Assembly (NCBI GenBank): GCA_910589635.1
Contig: CAJUTD010000012.1
Location: 1-28,247 of the forward strand
Source of the DNA: an uncultured Lachnospiraceae bacterium
Lineage (GTDB): Bacteria > Bacillota > Clostridia > Lachnospirales > Lachnospiraceae
Length of the DNA stretch: 28,247 bases
Direction of reading: 5' to 3'
The stretch's first letter is position 1, and every line of letters starts with the position of its first letter. Of this stretch, positions 1 through 7,741 are shown piece after piece. Under the pieces are notes generated by a model, which was given only the letters and a program-made list of their open reading frames with translations, made no database searches and had not been told where the DNA came from. A program made the translations under genes and the position numbers.

Positions 1-108
1 TGTTTCCATTGCTTTGCAATGTAAACCTTTTGAACGAATATATAGCTTGTAATTTTTCTGTTACCAGATTAAAACATTATTCACACTTTCGTTGGATTTA
101 CACGAACT

Positions 109-366
109 CTATTTTTTCAAAAAATCACTAAATTCTTTCAATTCCCTTTTCTTATCTTCTGAAAGGCTGTTAAATTCTATATTGTGTATTGCGCCTTCCA
201 ATGTATATAAATGCACCAGGCACACATTCGGGTACTTCTGCTTTAACCTAAGAAATGCGTCTTTTGCGCCTGCTTCAATCAATTCCTCTGCCGATTTAAT
301 GCCGATAGATGTCAGCTTTTTCTCCATTTCTTTACCTATATTCATCATTGATGTTAATTCTGTCAT
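109..366 (-). CDS. TfoX C-terminal domain protein
   Basis: Small 85-residue protein beginning MTELTSMMNIGKEMEKKL. The core (NIGKEMEKKLTSIGIKSAEE, then LYTLEGAI) matches the helix-hairpin-helix-like C-terminal domain of TfoX/Sxy proteins. In Firmicutes this domain often occurs alone, without the N-terminal TfoX domain, and has no established biochemical role. I chose the ATG at 366 because GGAG lies 6-7 bases upstream; an in-frame TTG at 378 would add four residues but has no better ribosome binding site. It is followed on the same strand by nothing visible up to the window edge, and it lies downstream of the SUKH-like gene on the same strand. A regulatory function cannot be claimed from sequence alone. 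Confidence 0.8.
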   Translation of the reverse strand: MTELTSMMNIGKEMEKKLTSIGIKSAEELIEAGAKDAFLRLKQKYPNVCLVHLYTLEGAIHNIEFNSLSEDKKRELKEFSDFLKK

Positions 367-433
367 ATATTTCTCCAATAGTTCAATATGATAAACTGCA
401 AATTATATTTAAACTTTCTGAAGAAGGCGGTGT

Positions 434-1003
434 TCAGCGTTCAAACAATGAGCCTGTGCCGCTGTGCGTACTGCCATCATTTTCCGTATATGTTGAGATA
501 AAGCGGGGTTCGCGCTTTGTACAATAATAGAACCGCATCAATATATCTACAACGTCAGCCTTTTTCTCAATCCCCATGCGATCCGCCAACTCCTGCTGTG
601 CTTTGGGAAGATCATAACCGCACAAGTCCGTTTCGTTTTCCACATATTCTTCATAGACCTCTCTTGCAAACTCACTAAGAGCCTCACGATCCTGATACTC
701 CTCTTCGTCCAGGTAATCCTGCCAATAGGGACAATTTATCACAAACTCAAAAAAATCCTGCAAGCTGTCTGCTATTCTGCCACAGGCGCCCTCGCTCCCC
801 CAAAAACCTATTGAACCATCTTCAAGTAAAATATATTCACTCCCAGATCCTGCTCTGGCAAATGTTTTTCCAGAAATATTATAGGTCAAGTGTCCGAACT
901 CGTCTTCAGGCATTTTAAATTCTGGAAAAATTTCTATATCGCACACATCGCATAGCAAGTCTGATAAGTTGTTATCTTCTCGCAGCATTTTAATGAAATC
1001 CAT
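434..1003 (-). CDS. SUKH/SMI1-KNR4-like hypothetical protein
   Basis: An acidic 189-residue protein. The central part (about residues 40-100) contains GKTFARAGSGSEYILLEDG, then GSIGFWGSEGACGRIADSL and a hydrophobic/aromatic patch ending NCPYWQDYL. This resembles the strand-turn pattern of SUKH (SMI1/KNR4) proteins, many of which are immunity proteins of contact-dependent or polymorphic toxins; family membership is judged by eye only. No signal peptide or membrane segment is seen. The start is supported by GGAGG about 10 bases upstream. No toxin gene is adjacent, so an immunity role is speculative; orphan SUKH proteins are common in Clostridia. Confidence 0.55.
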   Translation of the reverse strand: MDFIKMLREDNNLSDLLCDVCDIEIFPEFKMPEDEFGHLTYNISGKTFARAGSGSEYILLEDGSIGFWGSEGACGRIADSLQDFFEFVINCPYWQDYLDEEEYQDREALSEFAREVYEEYVENETDLCGYDLPKAQQELADRMGIEKKADVVDILMRFYYCTKREPRFISTYTENDGSTHSGTGSLFER

Positions 1004-1608
1004 TCACATAGTACCTCCTATTCAAATCTGGCTCCACATTTAATCTTCAATATCAATCCTCTCGATTTTGAAGATAACAGGCCTGTAATTTCGGGAATAA
1101 AATCCTTGAAAATAAAAGATTTATCGCAATGTGTCCTCCTTATCCCTTTATATGATTTCACACAAGTTTATACTTCCTTCCACTGCTCATTAGGACAACT
1201 GAAAGGGAGAGAAAATCTCATTACAAGATATAACAAAATGTGGCAATCGGAAAACTGTGATGTATGTGCGAATATATTATAACGGAGGATTTCAAAATGG
1301 ACAAGTGCATTTATGACAAAAACAACGGTCTTTGGCATGAGTTACAAGGAGACTGCTATATCCCATGCCTTACCTTACCAACCGAAAAAGAAAACAAACC
1401 CATCGCGCCCCTTTTAGTTTAAAGACATTGACATACAAAAATTGTTGTGGTGTAATTGTCTGGAGCATTTTACAAAACAGATAAAGCCCTATGCGGCACT
1501 TTTTCAAAAAAGTGGAGGAATCCTATGGATAATAATATAATAAATTGCGATGATGTACAGGTAGGTAACATATGATAAATAGCCAAAAATAAGTTTGGAG
1601 GTATTGTG
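1004..1608. other. Gene-poor accessory stretch with decayed ORFs
   Basis: About 600 bases between the SUKH-like gene and the metalloprotease. It holds the TnpV-like remnant at 1297-1422 and, in another frame, an open stretch from about 1424 to 1540 that would encode LLWCNCLEHFTKQIKPYAAL but has no clear start codon or ribosome binding site. The rest shows no convincing gene, RNA or repeat. The picture is of degraded mobile or accessory sequence. Confidence 0.4.
1297..1422 (+). pseudogene. Truncated TnpV-like transposon protein remnant
   Basis: A 41-codon ORF starts MDKCIYDKNNGLWHELQGDC and contains CLTLPTEKENKPIAP, then stops. This matches the N-terminal signature of TnpV, a protein of about 120 residues found in Tn4451-type and other clostridial mobile elements (G-x-Y ... 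LPxLTLPxEE..PIG). Only the first third is present, and the region after the stop is not recognisable TnpV. A good ribosome binding site (GGAGG about 7-8 bases upstream) is still there. I read it as a relic of an integrated element. It could also be a genuinely short expressed peptide. Confidence 0.55.
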
Positions 1609-2388
1609 ATGGCTTTCATAAAAAATAGAAAAAAAATTTTTTACATCTTCGGAGGCATTGTGCTAATTATAGTAATTTTAATTATTATAAATTTTATCCC
1701 AACATGGAATTTAAAAACAAGTAGAATGACAAAATTAGAGGGAAATTGGTGTAATGTTTATTATGAAACCGAGAAGGAGGCTGCGCTCGATGTATTTGAA
1801 CTTGCAGATGAACAGACCGGACAGATTGCCCAAAATTTAGGTTTTTTCGAAAAGCAGGATGTCAATATTTATATTTACGACGAACAGAAAACAATGCAAA
1901 GAAAAAAATACGGATTTATTGGGCCTATACTCGGTCTTGATTGGTATATTGGGGATAATATAGGAACCAATGTGATTTTAACTTCACCAGCCAATCCCGG
2001 TTCCGTCCATGATTATGATAACAATAAGTATGCGGTACTGCATGAAATTGTTCATGCATATATCAGTGTAGAAAATCCCAAGATTCAATTGTGGCTTACG
2101 GAAGGAACCGCATTGTACCTGACGAATGGTGAACCGTTTTATAAAGAATATTTAGACTCAATGAATATCCCGACCTATGCGGATACCAAAACAAATAATC
2201 CCATCACATTTTCTAATTGCGGCGGATACACCTTTGCCCACACCTATATAGAATATTTAGATAAAACTTATGGATGGGATCAAGTATGTAAATTGTTGGT
2301 CAGTGAAAATTACGAAGAAATTTTCCATAAGACGCAGAAAGAAATTTATAAGGAATGGGTTGCCTATATAGAGAATTATTATCAATAG
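1609..2388 (+). CDS. Membrane-anchored HExxH metalloprotease (peptidase MA-like)
   Basis: A protein of 259 residues with a basic N-terminus and one strong membrane segment (FYIFGGIVLIIVILIIINF, about residues 10-30), so the catalytic part should face outside the cell. The zinc motif HEIVH is present at about two-thirds of the length, and a downstream LTEGTALYL supplies the third ligand expected of gluzincin peptidases of the peptidase MA-like type. The substrate is unknown. I prefer ATG 1609 over GTG 1606 because GGAGG at 1597-1601 is 7 bases before it. It appears monocistronic; the next gene is on the other strand. Confidence 0.75.
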   Translation: MAFIKNRKKIFYIFGGIVLIIVILIIINFIPTWNLKTSRMTKLEGNWCNVYYETEKEAALDVFELADEQTGQIAQNLGFFEKQDVNIYIYDEQKTMQRKKYGFIGPILGLDWYIGDNIGTNVILTSPANPGSVHDYDNNKYAVLHEIVHAYISVENPKIQLWLTEGTALYLTNGEPFYKEYLDSMNIPTYADTKTNNPITFSNCGGYTFAHTYIEYLDKTYGWDQVCKLLVSENYEEIFHKTQKEIYKEWVAYIENYYQ

Positions 2389-2549
2389 GCACTGCACTCC
2401 CTCAAAATCACTTTATCGTTTATTCCATGGGAAATGGCATCTCTACAGTAGTGTTTATAATTCTGATACTGATAGCTGTTCCAAGAATATATAGCGGATT
2501 TGAGCATAAAAAGATTGCAGGAACACTAACAATATCTAATCTATGCATT

Positions 2550-2882
2550 TTATCCTTTCAGATTTTCCAAAGCGGCAGAATTATTTGAGATAATTGCCCC
2601 GACAGTTGAACAGGTTTCTAATTCAGAACAGTCGCCGCAAGTGGAGACGCCTTTTTTCAACGCACATTTCCGAACTCCGCACATACTGTCACAAAATACC
2701 GTTTTTGCACCATTCATACGACAACCCTCGCAGTTAATATGTTCAGGTAAAATAGGGGCGTTATTCAACTCTGCCCATAATTTTGCTGTTTTCTCACGCA
2801 GGACTTGATCATCATTGATTGTTGCAATATATGCGTCACATTTTTCGCAATTCAATCCGCAGTATCCAATCATATTCTTCAT
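2550..2882 (-). CDS. DUF3795 cysteine-rich protein
   Basis: A 110-residue protein starting MKNMIGYCGLNCEKCDAYIA, with further cysteine pairs (CEGCRMNG, CDSMCGVRKCALKKG, CGDCSELETC). The YCGLxCxxC start and the repeated Cys spacing are typical of DUF3795 proteins, which probably bind zinc or an Fe-S cluster; no enzymatic role is established. AGGAGG lies 9 bases before the ATG. It follows hemZ on the same strand with only 25 bases between, so it may be the last gene of the hemZ operon. Confidence 0.8.
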   Translation of the reverse strand: MKNMIGYCGLNCEKCDAYIATINDDQVLREKTAKLWAELNNAPILPEHINCEGCRMNGAKTVFCDSMCGVRKCALKKGVSTCGDCSELETCSTVGAIISNNSAALENLKG

Positions 2883-2907
2883 GAGTTATTGCCTCCTAAT
2901 TGCTTTT

Positions 2908-4410
2908 TCATATCATTAACACACGTTTTCTTTCCATCATTTCCCCGATTCTCTCAATATATTGGGAAACATCTTTCACGTTCTCGCACCGCTCAATCTT
3001 CCTGCCGGGCTCCACACGCTTTGAAATGCTACCGGCGCCGAGCGCCGCGATACTCTGCACTTCTTCCATGATTAAAATGTTGTAAAGTCCTGCCTTCCCA
3101 GGTCTGGCATATCCCACGTTCTCAAAATTGCCCGCCATATTTTTCTGCCGGTAAAGGTAATAAGGCAAAAGTCCCATCTTCCTGGCATATTCAGCCGTCA
3201 ACGCTATGATTTCCCAGGTATTTTCCATCTTCATTCCCTGATAATCTTCCGGGAACATCTTCAGCCTCGCCGCCCGCTTGAGTGCAAGTGAATGAACTGT
3301 CAGGTTATCCGGCAACAATTTTGCAACCTTTTCCATCGTATTCCTGACGTCGTCCACAGTCTCTCCCGGCAGCCCTACTATCAGATCCATATTGATATTG
3401 TCAAATCCCAAATCTCTTGCCAGGTGAAAACTCTCTATCGTCTGTTCAACAGTATGGCGCCGTCCAATAATGTCTAACGTCTCCTGCTTCATGGTCTGTG
3501 GATTGATGGAAATACGGGAGATATTATATTCCCGCAGCACTTCTAGCTTATCCTTTGTAATGCTGTCCGGCCGTCCGGCTTCCACCGTGTATTCCAGCAG
3601 ATGTGAGAAATCAAAACTAACTGCAATCTTGGCAAGCAGTCGATGAAGCTGCCGCGGCGAGAGCGTAGTCGGCGTCCCTCCGCCAATATAAATAGTGTTC
3701 AATTTCTTGTGCCTAAGAGCCTGGGATGTGAAATCGATTTCTTTTTCCAATGCATTCAGATAATCGTCTGCTCTATCCTCCCACAATCCAATCGGGGAAG
3801 AAGAAAAAGAACAATAAGAACAAATACTTGGACAAAAAGGAATTCCTACATAAAGGCTATAACCGTCCTGGTAATCAATTTTATGTAACAGCTCCATCTC
3901 CCGCCTGGCAATCTCCATACTGAGGTTAATTTTTTCTTCTGACGCCAGATAAGTTTCCGCCATATACGCGCGGATATCCGCTTCACTCTGTCCGTTTTCC
4001 AGCCTGGACATAGGAATCTTCGTGGGACGAATGCCCGTTAGCGTACCCCAGGGAAGCGTCATGCCGCTGTATTCTGATAATATGCGGTACAGGCAGCGTT
4101 TGAGCCGGTTCTTCGTGTCTCCCCGGTCTGAAAAATCTGCCTGTATCTTTTCTGCCAAAAGCTGCTTTCCATACTCTGGATCATGCACGTCTACTTCTTG
4201 TTTTAGGAAGATTTCTATTATATCCCCGCAGCCTTCCGCCCCCCTGCGGTAATACACTTCCAGGCGAAACAAGGGCGTGCATTGTTCTTCCAGCTTGTAA
4301 ATCTTCTCTCTATCCGCAAAAACTTTCACATCCTCGCCAGGATAAAATGCTTTTACCAAGGAATGTATATCGTATTCAAAATTTGCTTCATTCAAACAAA
4401 CGGTTATCAT
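2908..4410 (-). CDS. hemZ: HemZ, coproporphyrinogen dehydrogenase-type radical SAM enzyme
   Basis: A 500-residue member of the HemZ branch of the HemN-like radical SAM family. The cluster motif is C193-x3-C197-x2-C200 in GIPFCPSICSYCSF. It is followed by the YIGGGTPTTL glycine-rich SAM-binding motif and by MDLIVGLPGET. The long N-terminal extension (about residues 1-180) is characteristic of HemZ in Clostridia. The annotated role is oxygen-independent oxidation of coproporphyrinogen III, although HemN-like proteins also include methyltransferases and haem chaperones. GAGGG lies about 7 bases before the start. It sits downstream of the MBL-fold hydrolase on the same strand, a common Lachnospiraceae order, and probably shares its promoter at 5855-5883. 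Confidence 0.92.
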   Translation of the reverse strand: MITVCLNEANFEYDIHSLVKAFYPGEDVKVFADREKIYKLEEQCTPLFRLEVYYRRGAEGCGDIIEIFLKQEVDVHDPEYGKQLLAEKIQADFSDRGDTKNRLKRCLYRILSEYSGMTLPWGTLTGIRPTKIPMSRLENGQSEADIRAYMAETYLASEEKINLSMEIARREMELLHKIDYQDGYSLYVGIPFCPSICSYCSFSSSPIGLWEDRADDYLNALEKEIDFTSQALRHKKLNTIYIGGGTPTTLSPRQLHRLLAKIAVSFDFSHLLEYTVEAGRPDSITKDKLEVLREYNISRISINPQTMKQETLDIIGRRHTVEQTIESFHLARDLGFDNINMDLIVGLPGETVDDVRNTMEKVAKLLPDNLTVHSLALKRAARLKMFPEDYQGMKMENTWEIIALTAEYARKMGLLPYYLYRQKNMAGNFENVGYARPGKAGLYNILIMEEVQSIAALGAGSISKRVEPGRKIERCENVKDVSQYIERIGEMMERKRVLMI

Positions 4411-4469
4411 CTTAGTCCCTCTGCCTCAAATATACTCTTACGGCTCTATTGCGTCTCCACAGAAACAAT

Positions 4470-5018
4470 TTAGGAGATAAACGGGTTGCCTCTGCGTTCC
4501 ATGCCGACCGTCGTAACTCCCATATGCCCCGGATATACTTTCACATCATCCGGCAGCACAAGCAGTTTGCCCCGGATAGATCGTATCAGCTGCGACATAC
4601 TTCCACGCGGGAAATCTGTCCTGCCCACAGACTGGCAAAACAAGGTATCTCCGCTAAACAAGACCTTATCCTCTTCTGAATAGAAACAACAGCCGCCCTC
4701 GGTATGGCCCGGCGTGTGCAACACCGTTAAATCCATACCGGCAAGCTGCAACACCTGACCGTCTTTCACAAACACATCTGCCTGGTAGCTGTCCCGGCGC
4801 CCAATCATGCCCGAAGCGTTAAGCCCGGACTGTTCCAATGTTTCCTTCTCCGCCTCATGGGCATATATCTTGACACCGAAAATGCCGGCAAGCTCTTCTG
4901 CGGCCATGGCATGGTCAAAATGTCCATGCGTCAACAAAATTGCCTTGGGCTTTAAACCCTTCTGTTTTATTTTCTCAGCAAGCAGCTGCGCACAATCACC
5001 CGGGTCTATCACCAACAT
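4470..5018 (-). CDS. MBL-fold metallo-hydrolase, 5' end apparently frameshifted
   Basis: Glyoxalase II-like MBL-fold hydrolase. The open frame of 182 residues keeps H31-x-H33-x-D35-H36 (LLTHGHFDH), the HTPGHTEGG histidine, the FSGDTLF aspartate and the final VYPGHMG histidine, so the two-metal site is complete. The first 25 residues normally present in the family are in a different frame. An ATG at 5085 begins MKIEQYCIGQVQTNCY, the usual N-terminus, but this frame must shift near 5036-5043 to join IYEKTQEMLVIDPGD. The substrate is unknown. Either this allele is broken or truncated at the N-terminus, or the assembly lost bases. It lies 26 bases downstream of the 5112-5810 gene and 59 bases upstream of hemZ. 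Confidence 0.8.
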   Translation of the reverse strand: MLVIDPGDCAQLLAEKIKQKGLKPKAILLTHGHFDHAMAAEELAGIFGVKIYAHEAEKETLEQSGLNASGMIGRRDSYQADVFVKDGQVLQLAGMDLTVLHTPGHTEGGCCFYSEEDKVLFSGDTLFCQSVGRTDFPRGSMSQLIRSIRGKLLVLPDDVKVYPGHMGVTTVGMERRGNPFIS

Positions 5019-5111
5019 TTCCTGCGTTTTTTCGTAAATAACAATTCGTCTGCACCTGCCCTATACAATATTGCTCAATCTTCATAATGCGCGTAGTCCT
5101 TTCCCTTACTT

Positions 5112-5810
5112 TTAAAGTTTTATTTCATTTTTATTTCCATGCAGAATTAAATCTTTATCGGAGCGGTCAACCCCTATAATCATTCCCGTTTTATCATACT
5201 GCGTCAATAAGTCAGAATTCTTCACAAGATGCTTTCTGCCATTGTCCGAGAGGAAATTTTCTATTTCTTTCTGATTACCTCTACGGAAAATCTCCCGGAT
5301 TTCCTCCTTCGTATAATTCGGCTGCGTAACATCTACCGGTCCTGGAAGCAGAAATTCTCCCGGTATCTCTCCTGGCGCAGGGTACATATCCGTACTGGCC
5401 TCCGCCTTCTCCATGCGCTCTTCCAAAATCTCCGGGAATTCTATCTGTTTATCCTCCGCCGACTCATTCCAAATCTTATCCCACAGAGATTTGAGAAACG
5501 TGACGGCAGCCTGTGCAAATTTACGGACCTGCCCGGCAAAATCCGCGCGCACATTCTCCCGCTGCGTCCGCTCCCTCCCCTGATGGGAAATCTCTATCCT
5601 CACACCGGAAGAAAAACTCTCCTGCGCTGTCTTTGGGGCGTCTTTTTCTGTCTCCGCTTTGGCAGCCTTCTTTTTTTCTTCGCTCTTCTCATAGATGACG
5701 CCCTGTTTCTCAGCATCTAAATGGAATTCCGGTGAGTCTACACTTTTGCGCTTTGTCTGGTTTATTTTCGCATATTCGTAATATTTCTGCCCATTTACTT
5801 TATCTACCAT
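5112..5810 (-). CDS. Conserved hypothetical protein upstream of hemZ
   Basis: A hydrophilic 232-residue protein with no membrane segment or signal peptide. Residues 40-75 are rich in Lys/Glu/Ala and probably disordered or coiled (KSEEKKKAAKAETEKD). A central acidic segment is followed by a C-terminal part with EEIREIFRRGNQKEIENFL and ending LILHGNKNEIKL, which looks like a small folded domain. I do not recognise the family. It is the first gene of a minus-strand operon with the MBL-fold hydrolase and hemZ. GAGG lies about 5 bases before its ATG, and a good sigma-A promoter stands 45 bases upstream. Confidence 0.75.
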   Translation of the reverse strand: MVDKVNGQKYYEYAKINQTKRKSVDSPEFHLDAEKQGVIYEKSEEKKKAAKAETEKDAPKTAQESFSSGVRIEISHQGRERTQRENVRADFAGQVRKFAQAAVTFLKSLWDKIWNESAEDKQIEFPEILEERMEKAEASTDMYPAPGEIPGEFLLPGPVDVTQPNYTKEEIREIFRRGNQKEIENFLSDNGRKHLVKNSDLLTQYDKTGMIIGVDRSDKDLILHGNKNEIKL

Positions 5811-5854
5811 AAGTGCCTCGTTTCCAAATCTGCTTCCAATATATTTTCAGCTCT

Positions 5855-5883
5855 ATCATAACAAGAGGACATTGCCGCGTCAA
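5855..5883 (-). promoter_or_regulatory. Sigma-A promoter of the hypothetical-MBL-hemZ operon
   Basis: On the minus strand, TTGACG (5878-5883) and TATGAT (5855-5860) are separated by exactly 17 bases. Transcription would start near 5848, about 38 bases before the first ATG of the operon. It is divergent from, and close to, the queuosine operon promoter at 5897-5925. Confidence 0.7.
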
Positions 5884-5896
5884 TCATAACTTTTTC

Positions 5897-5925
5897 TTGC
5901 AATGCTACAATATCCATAGTATAAT
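5897..5925 (+). promoter_or_regulatory. Sigma-A promoter of the queuosine-salvage operon
   Basis: TTGCAA (5897-5902), a 17-base spacer and a perfect TATAAT (5920-5925). Transcription from near 5932 would first read the riboswitch-like hairpin at 5977 and the terminator at 6024, then the two coding genes. Confidence 0.7.
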
Positions 5926-5976
5926 AGCATAGCCATTTAGAACCCCCCAGGGTTTTGAATAGCTAAAAATCACATA

Positions 5977-6015
5977 AGACAGTTCGTGACCATCCTGTCT
6001 CTAAACAAAACTAGG
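5977..6015 (+). promoter_or_regulatory. Probable preQ1-I riboswitch aptamer
   Basis: A 6-bp stem AGACAG (5977-5982) / CTGTCT (5995-6000) closes a 12-base loop, TTCGTGACCATC. It is followed by an A-rich tail CTAAACAAAACTAGG. Stem, loop length and tail match the class I preQ1 riboswitch plan; the tail is nearly the same as that of the known Thermoanaerobacter example as I recall it (AACAAAACAAGG). The loop-tail pseudoknot pairing is less clear by eye than in Bacillus. The promoter upstream, terminator downstream and queuosine-salvage genes that follow all support the call. Confidence 0.72.
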
Positions 6016-6023
6016 GATTTGAG

Positions 6024-6068
6024 AAACGGTTATTTTCCGTGCCTATGTGCCGGAGTATGCCGTTTTTT
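6024..6068 (+). terminator. Intrinsic terminator controlled by the preQ1 riboswitch
   Basis: AAACGG (6024-6029) pairs with CCGTTT (6060-6065). The stem continues inward through TTTTCCG (6033-6039) with CGGAGTA (6051-6057), with small bulges. It runs straight into TTTTTT at 6063-6068. It lies 9 bases beyond the aptamer tail, so ligand binding could favour termination. It overlaps the in-frame upstream start codon at 6047, which argues for the downstream start of the next gene. Confidence 0.72.
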
Positions 6069-6139
6069 ATCTTTTAGAAATGGGCTTGCACACATTGTTC
6101 TTTGCAACCCGCGTAACGTACTGTCAGAAAGGACAAATA

Positions 6140-6871
6140 ATGAATGATTTTAACCCCAACCGTTACGCCGTTATTCATGAGAAAAACCCCAGGGAAATCG
6201 TTATGCTCCGGGGAAAGGGGTGCAGCTGGCGGCGCTGCCGCTTCTGCGATTACCATCTGGACTCTTCGCCGGACGAAAGAGCAAATTTCGCTTTGAACAA
6301 AGAACAACTCTTAAAAGCCACCGGCATCTACCACAAACTGGAAGTTATCAATTCTGGCAGCTTCGTGGATTTAGACGAATCCACGCTCGCTCTGATTGAA
6401 GAAATCTGCCAAAGACGCCAAATCCATCAGGTACATTTTGAGTGCCACTGGCGCCACCGCGGCGCCATTGCTGATTTCCGCAAACGATTTGAGGCACAAG
6501 GCATCGAGCTGAAAATTAAGATAGGCGTTGAGACGTTTGACGCTTTGTTCCGTGAGAGCTATCTGGATAAGGGGATTGATACGGATAGTCCTGACGAAAT
6601 CGCCGCATATTTTGATGAAGTCTGCCTGTTGTTCGGCATCCCCGGACAGACCACTGAGAGCATGGAACAAGACATCCAGACAGGACTTACTCACTTTGAG
6701 CGCGTCTGCGTCAACATCATGCAGGAAAACTTAAAGCCGATTAAACCAGATCCCAGAGTTATCACCGCATTTACCAGAGAACTATATCCCAAATACATAG
6801 AAAATTGCCGCGTGGATATTTTGATGGAAAATACTGCGTTCGGCGTAGGAGGTGTCGTAGAACATGCATAA
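6140..6871 (+). CDS. queL: QueL-like radical SAM queuine lyase
   Basis: A protein of 243 residues. An early cysteine cluster GCSWRRCRFCDYH (C-x4-C-x2-C) is a slightly unusual radical SAM motif. A radical SAM-like core follows, including LFGIPGQTTESMEQDI. Translational coupling to a YhhQ transporter and a preQ1-type leader point to QueL, the queuine lyase described in Clostridioides difficile, which cleaves salvaged queuine to preQ1. The identification is from context and motif, not alignment. I start it at ATG 6140 (AAAGGA six bases upstream). The longer frame from 6047 would run through the terminator. Its end overlaps the next start by 8 bases. Confidence 0.75.
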   Translation: MNDFNPNRYAVIHEKNPREIVMLRGKGCSWRRCRFCDYHLDSSPDERANFALNKEQLLKATGIYHKLEVINSGSFVDLDESTLALIEEICQRRQIHQVHFECHWRHRGAIADFRKRFEAQGIELKIKIGVETFDALFRESYLDKGIDTDSPDEIAAYFDEVCLLFGIPGQTTESMEQDIQTGLTHFERVCVNIMQENLKPIKPDPRVITAFTRELYPKYIENCRVDILMENTAFGVGGVVEHA

Positions 6872-7574
6872 TGAAATACTTTTAATCTTATCATTAATTA
6901 TCACTTACTCTGTCGTCCTGGTGTTGTTTGCCATTTTTCAGGAACAAGGGCTCTATCTGTGGACAGTTATCGCCACAATAGCGGCAAACATTGAGGTATT
7001 GATTATCGTCAACGCTTTCGGTATGGAGATGACGTTAGGGAATATCCTTTTCGCCTCCACCTTCCTCGTGACCGATATTCTGAGCGAGCTGTACGGCAAA
7101 AAAGCCGCGCAGACGGCAGTGTGGCTCGGTATTGCAACTTCGGTATGCTTTATTGTGATCAGTCAGTCGTGGATGCTCTATATCCCCAACGAAAACGACT
7201 TTGCCACGCCTAGTATCCGTACCGTATTCTCCAATACCCCGCGGCTGATGGCTGTGGGCATTATCGTTTATGTAATCGTCCAGCTCTTTGACGTGTGGGC
7301 TTACCACAAATGGTGGGCATTGACGGAACGAAAATTTAAAGACCGCCGGAAATTCCTGTGGTTGAGAAACAATGGCTCCACGCTGATTTCACAGCTTTTA
7401 AACACTATCCTGTTTACCTGGGGCGCATTCCTTGGCACCCACAATACGCAGACATTGATTTCCATTGCCTTTTCCAGTTATATTATTTTTGTTGTTACAA
7501 GCCTTGCCGATACTCCCTTTGTTTATCTTGCGCGGCATCTGCAACGCAATATGTCTCATGAATCCCATAAATAA
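6864..7574 (+). CDS. yhhQ: YhhQ-family queuosine precursor transporter
   Basis: A 236-residue membrane protein with about six hydrophobic segments. It has the VUT/YhhQ family signatures: FLVTDILSELYGKKAAQ in the third segment, and NTILFTWGAFLG and SYIIFVVTSLADTPFVYLA near the end. YhhQ proteins import preQ0, preQ1, queuine or queuosine. Its start lies inside the last codons of the radical SAM gene (8-base overlap), so the pair is translationally coupled. Together they would import queuine and convert it to preQ1. A weak hairpin (7574-7600) follows but has no clear U tract. Confidence 0.88.
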   Translation: MHNEILLILSLIITYSVVLVLFAIFQEQGLYLWTVIATIAANIEVLIIVNAFGMEMTLGNILFASTFLVTDILSELYGKKAAQTAVWLGIATSVCFIVISQSWMLYIPNENDFATPSIRTVFSNTPRLMAVGIIVYVIVQLFDVWAYHKWWALTERKFKDRRKFLWLRNNGSTLISQLLNTILFTWGAFLGTHNTQTLISIAFSSYIIFVVTSLADTPFVYLARHLQRNMSHESHK

Positions 7575-7638
7575 TCAGACAATTATTTTAATTTTCTGAT
7601 ATTGTCGATTTATATCGTATTTTGTCGCATAATTTTTC

Positions 7639-7667
7639 TTGAATTTTCTCTTTTTTCGACTTATAAT
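7639..7667 (+). promoter_or_regulatory. Sigma-A promoter with overlapping 0A-box-like sites
   Basis: TTGAAT (7639-7644), 17 bases, TATAAT (7662-7667). Four sequences one mismatch from the Spo0A box TGTCGAA lie nearby: TGTCGAT at 7603, TGTCGCA at 7623, AGTCGAA in reverse at 7655-7661 between -35 and -10, and AGTCGAA at 7719-7725. Regulation by Spo0A is a hypothesis; the promoter itself is clear. Confidence 0.6.
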
Positions 7668-7728
7668 GACTACAATATCTACAGATAAGAAAATCGCAAT
7701 ATAAATTCTTATCTGCAAAGTCGAAAAA
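7652..7728. repeat. Nested inverted repeats spanning promoter and RBS
   Basis: Outer arms TTTTTCGACTT (7652-7662) and AAGTCGAAAAA (7718-7728) are perfect 11-bp inverted copies. Inner arms CAGATAAGAA (7682-7691) and TTCTTATCTG (7706-7715) are perfect 10-bp copies. The outer left arm covers the -10 region and the outer right arm abuts the ribosome binding site AAGGGGG. The inner hairpin would form in the 5' leader of the mRNA. This could be a paired operator, a leader RNA structure, or both. Confidence 0.75.
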
Positions 7729-7741
7729 GGGGGATTTTTTT

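Noticed and set aside
2430..2588. Hydrophobic ORF after the metalloprotease
   Set aside because: No ribosome binding site, and the end overlaps the DUF3795 gene on the other strand. It could be a decayed membrane gene but cannot be supported.
6047..6139. N-terminal extension of the QueL-like protein
   Set aside because: The added codons run through the terminator and lack family resemblance. The ATG at 6140 has a good ribosome binding site.
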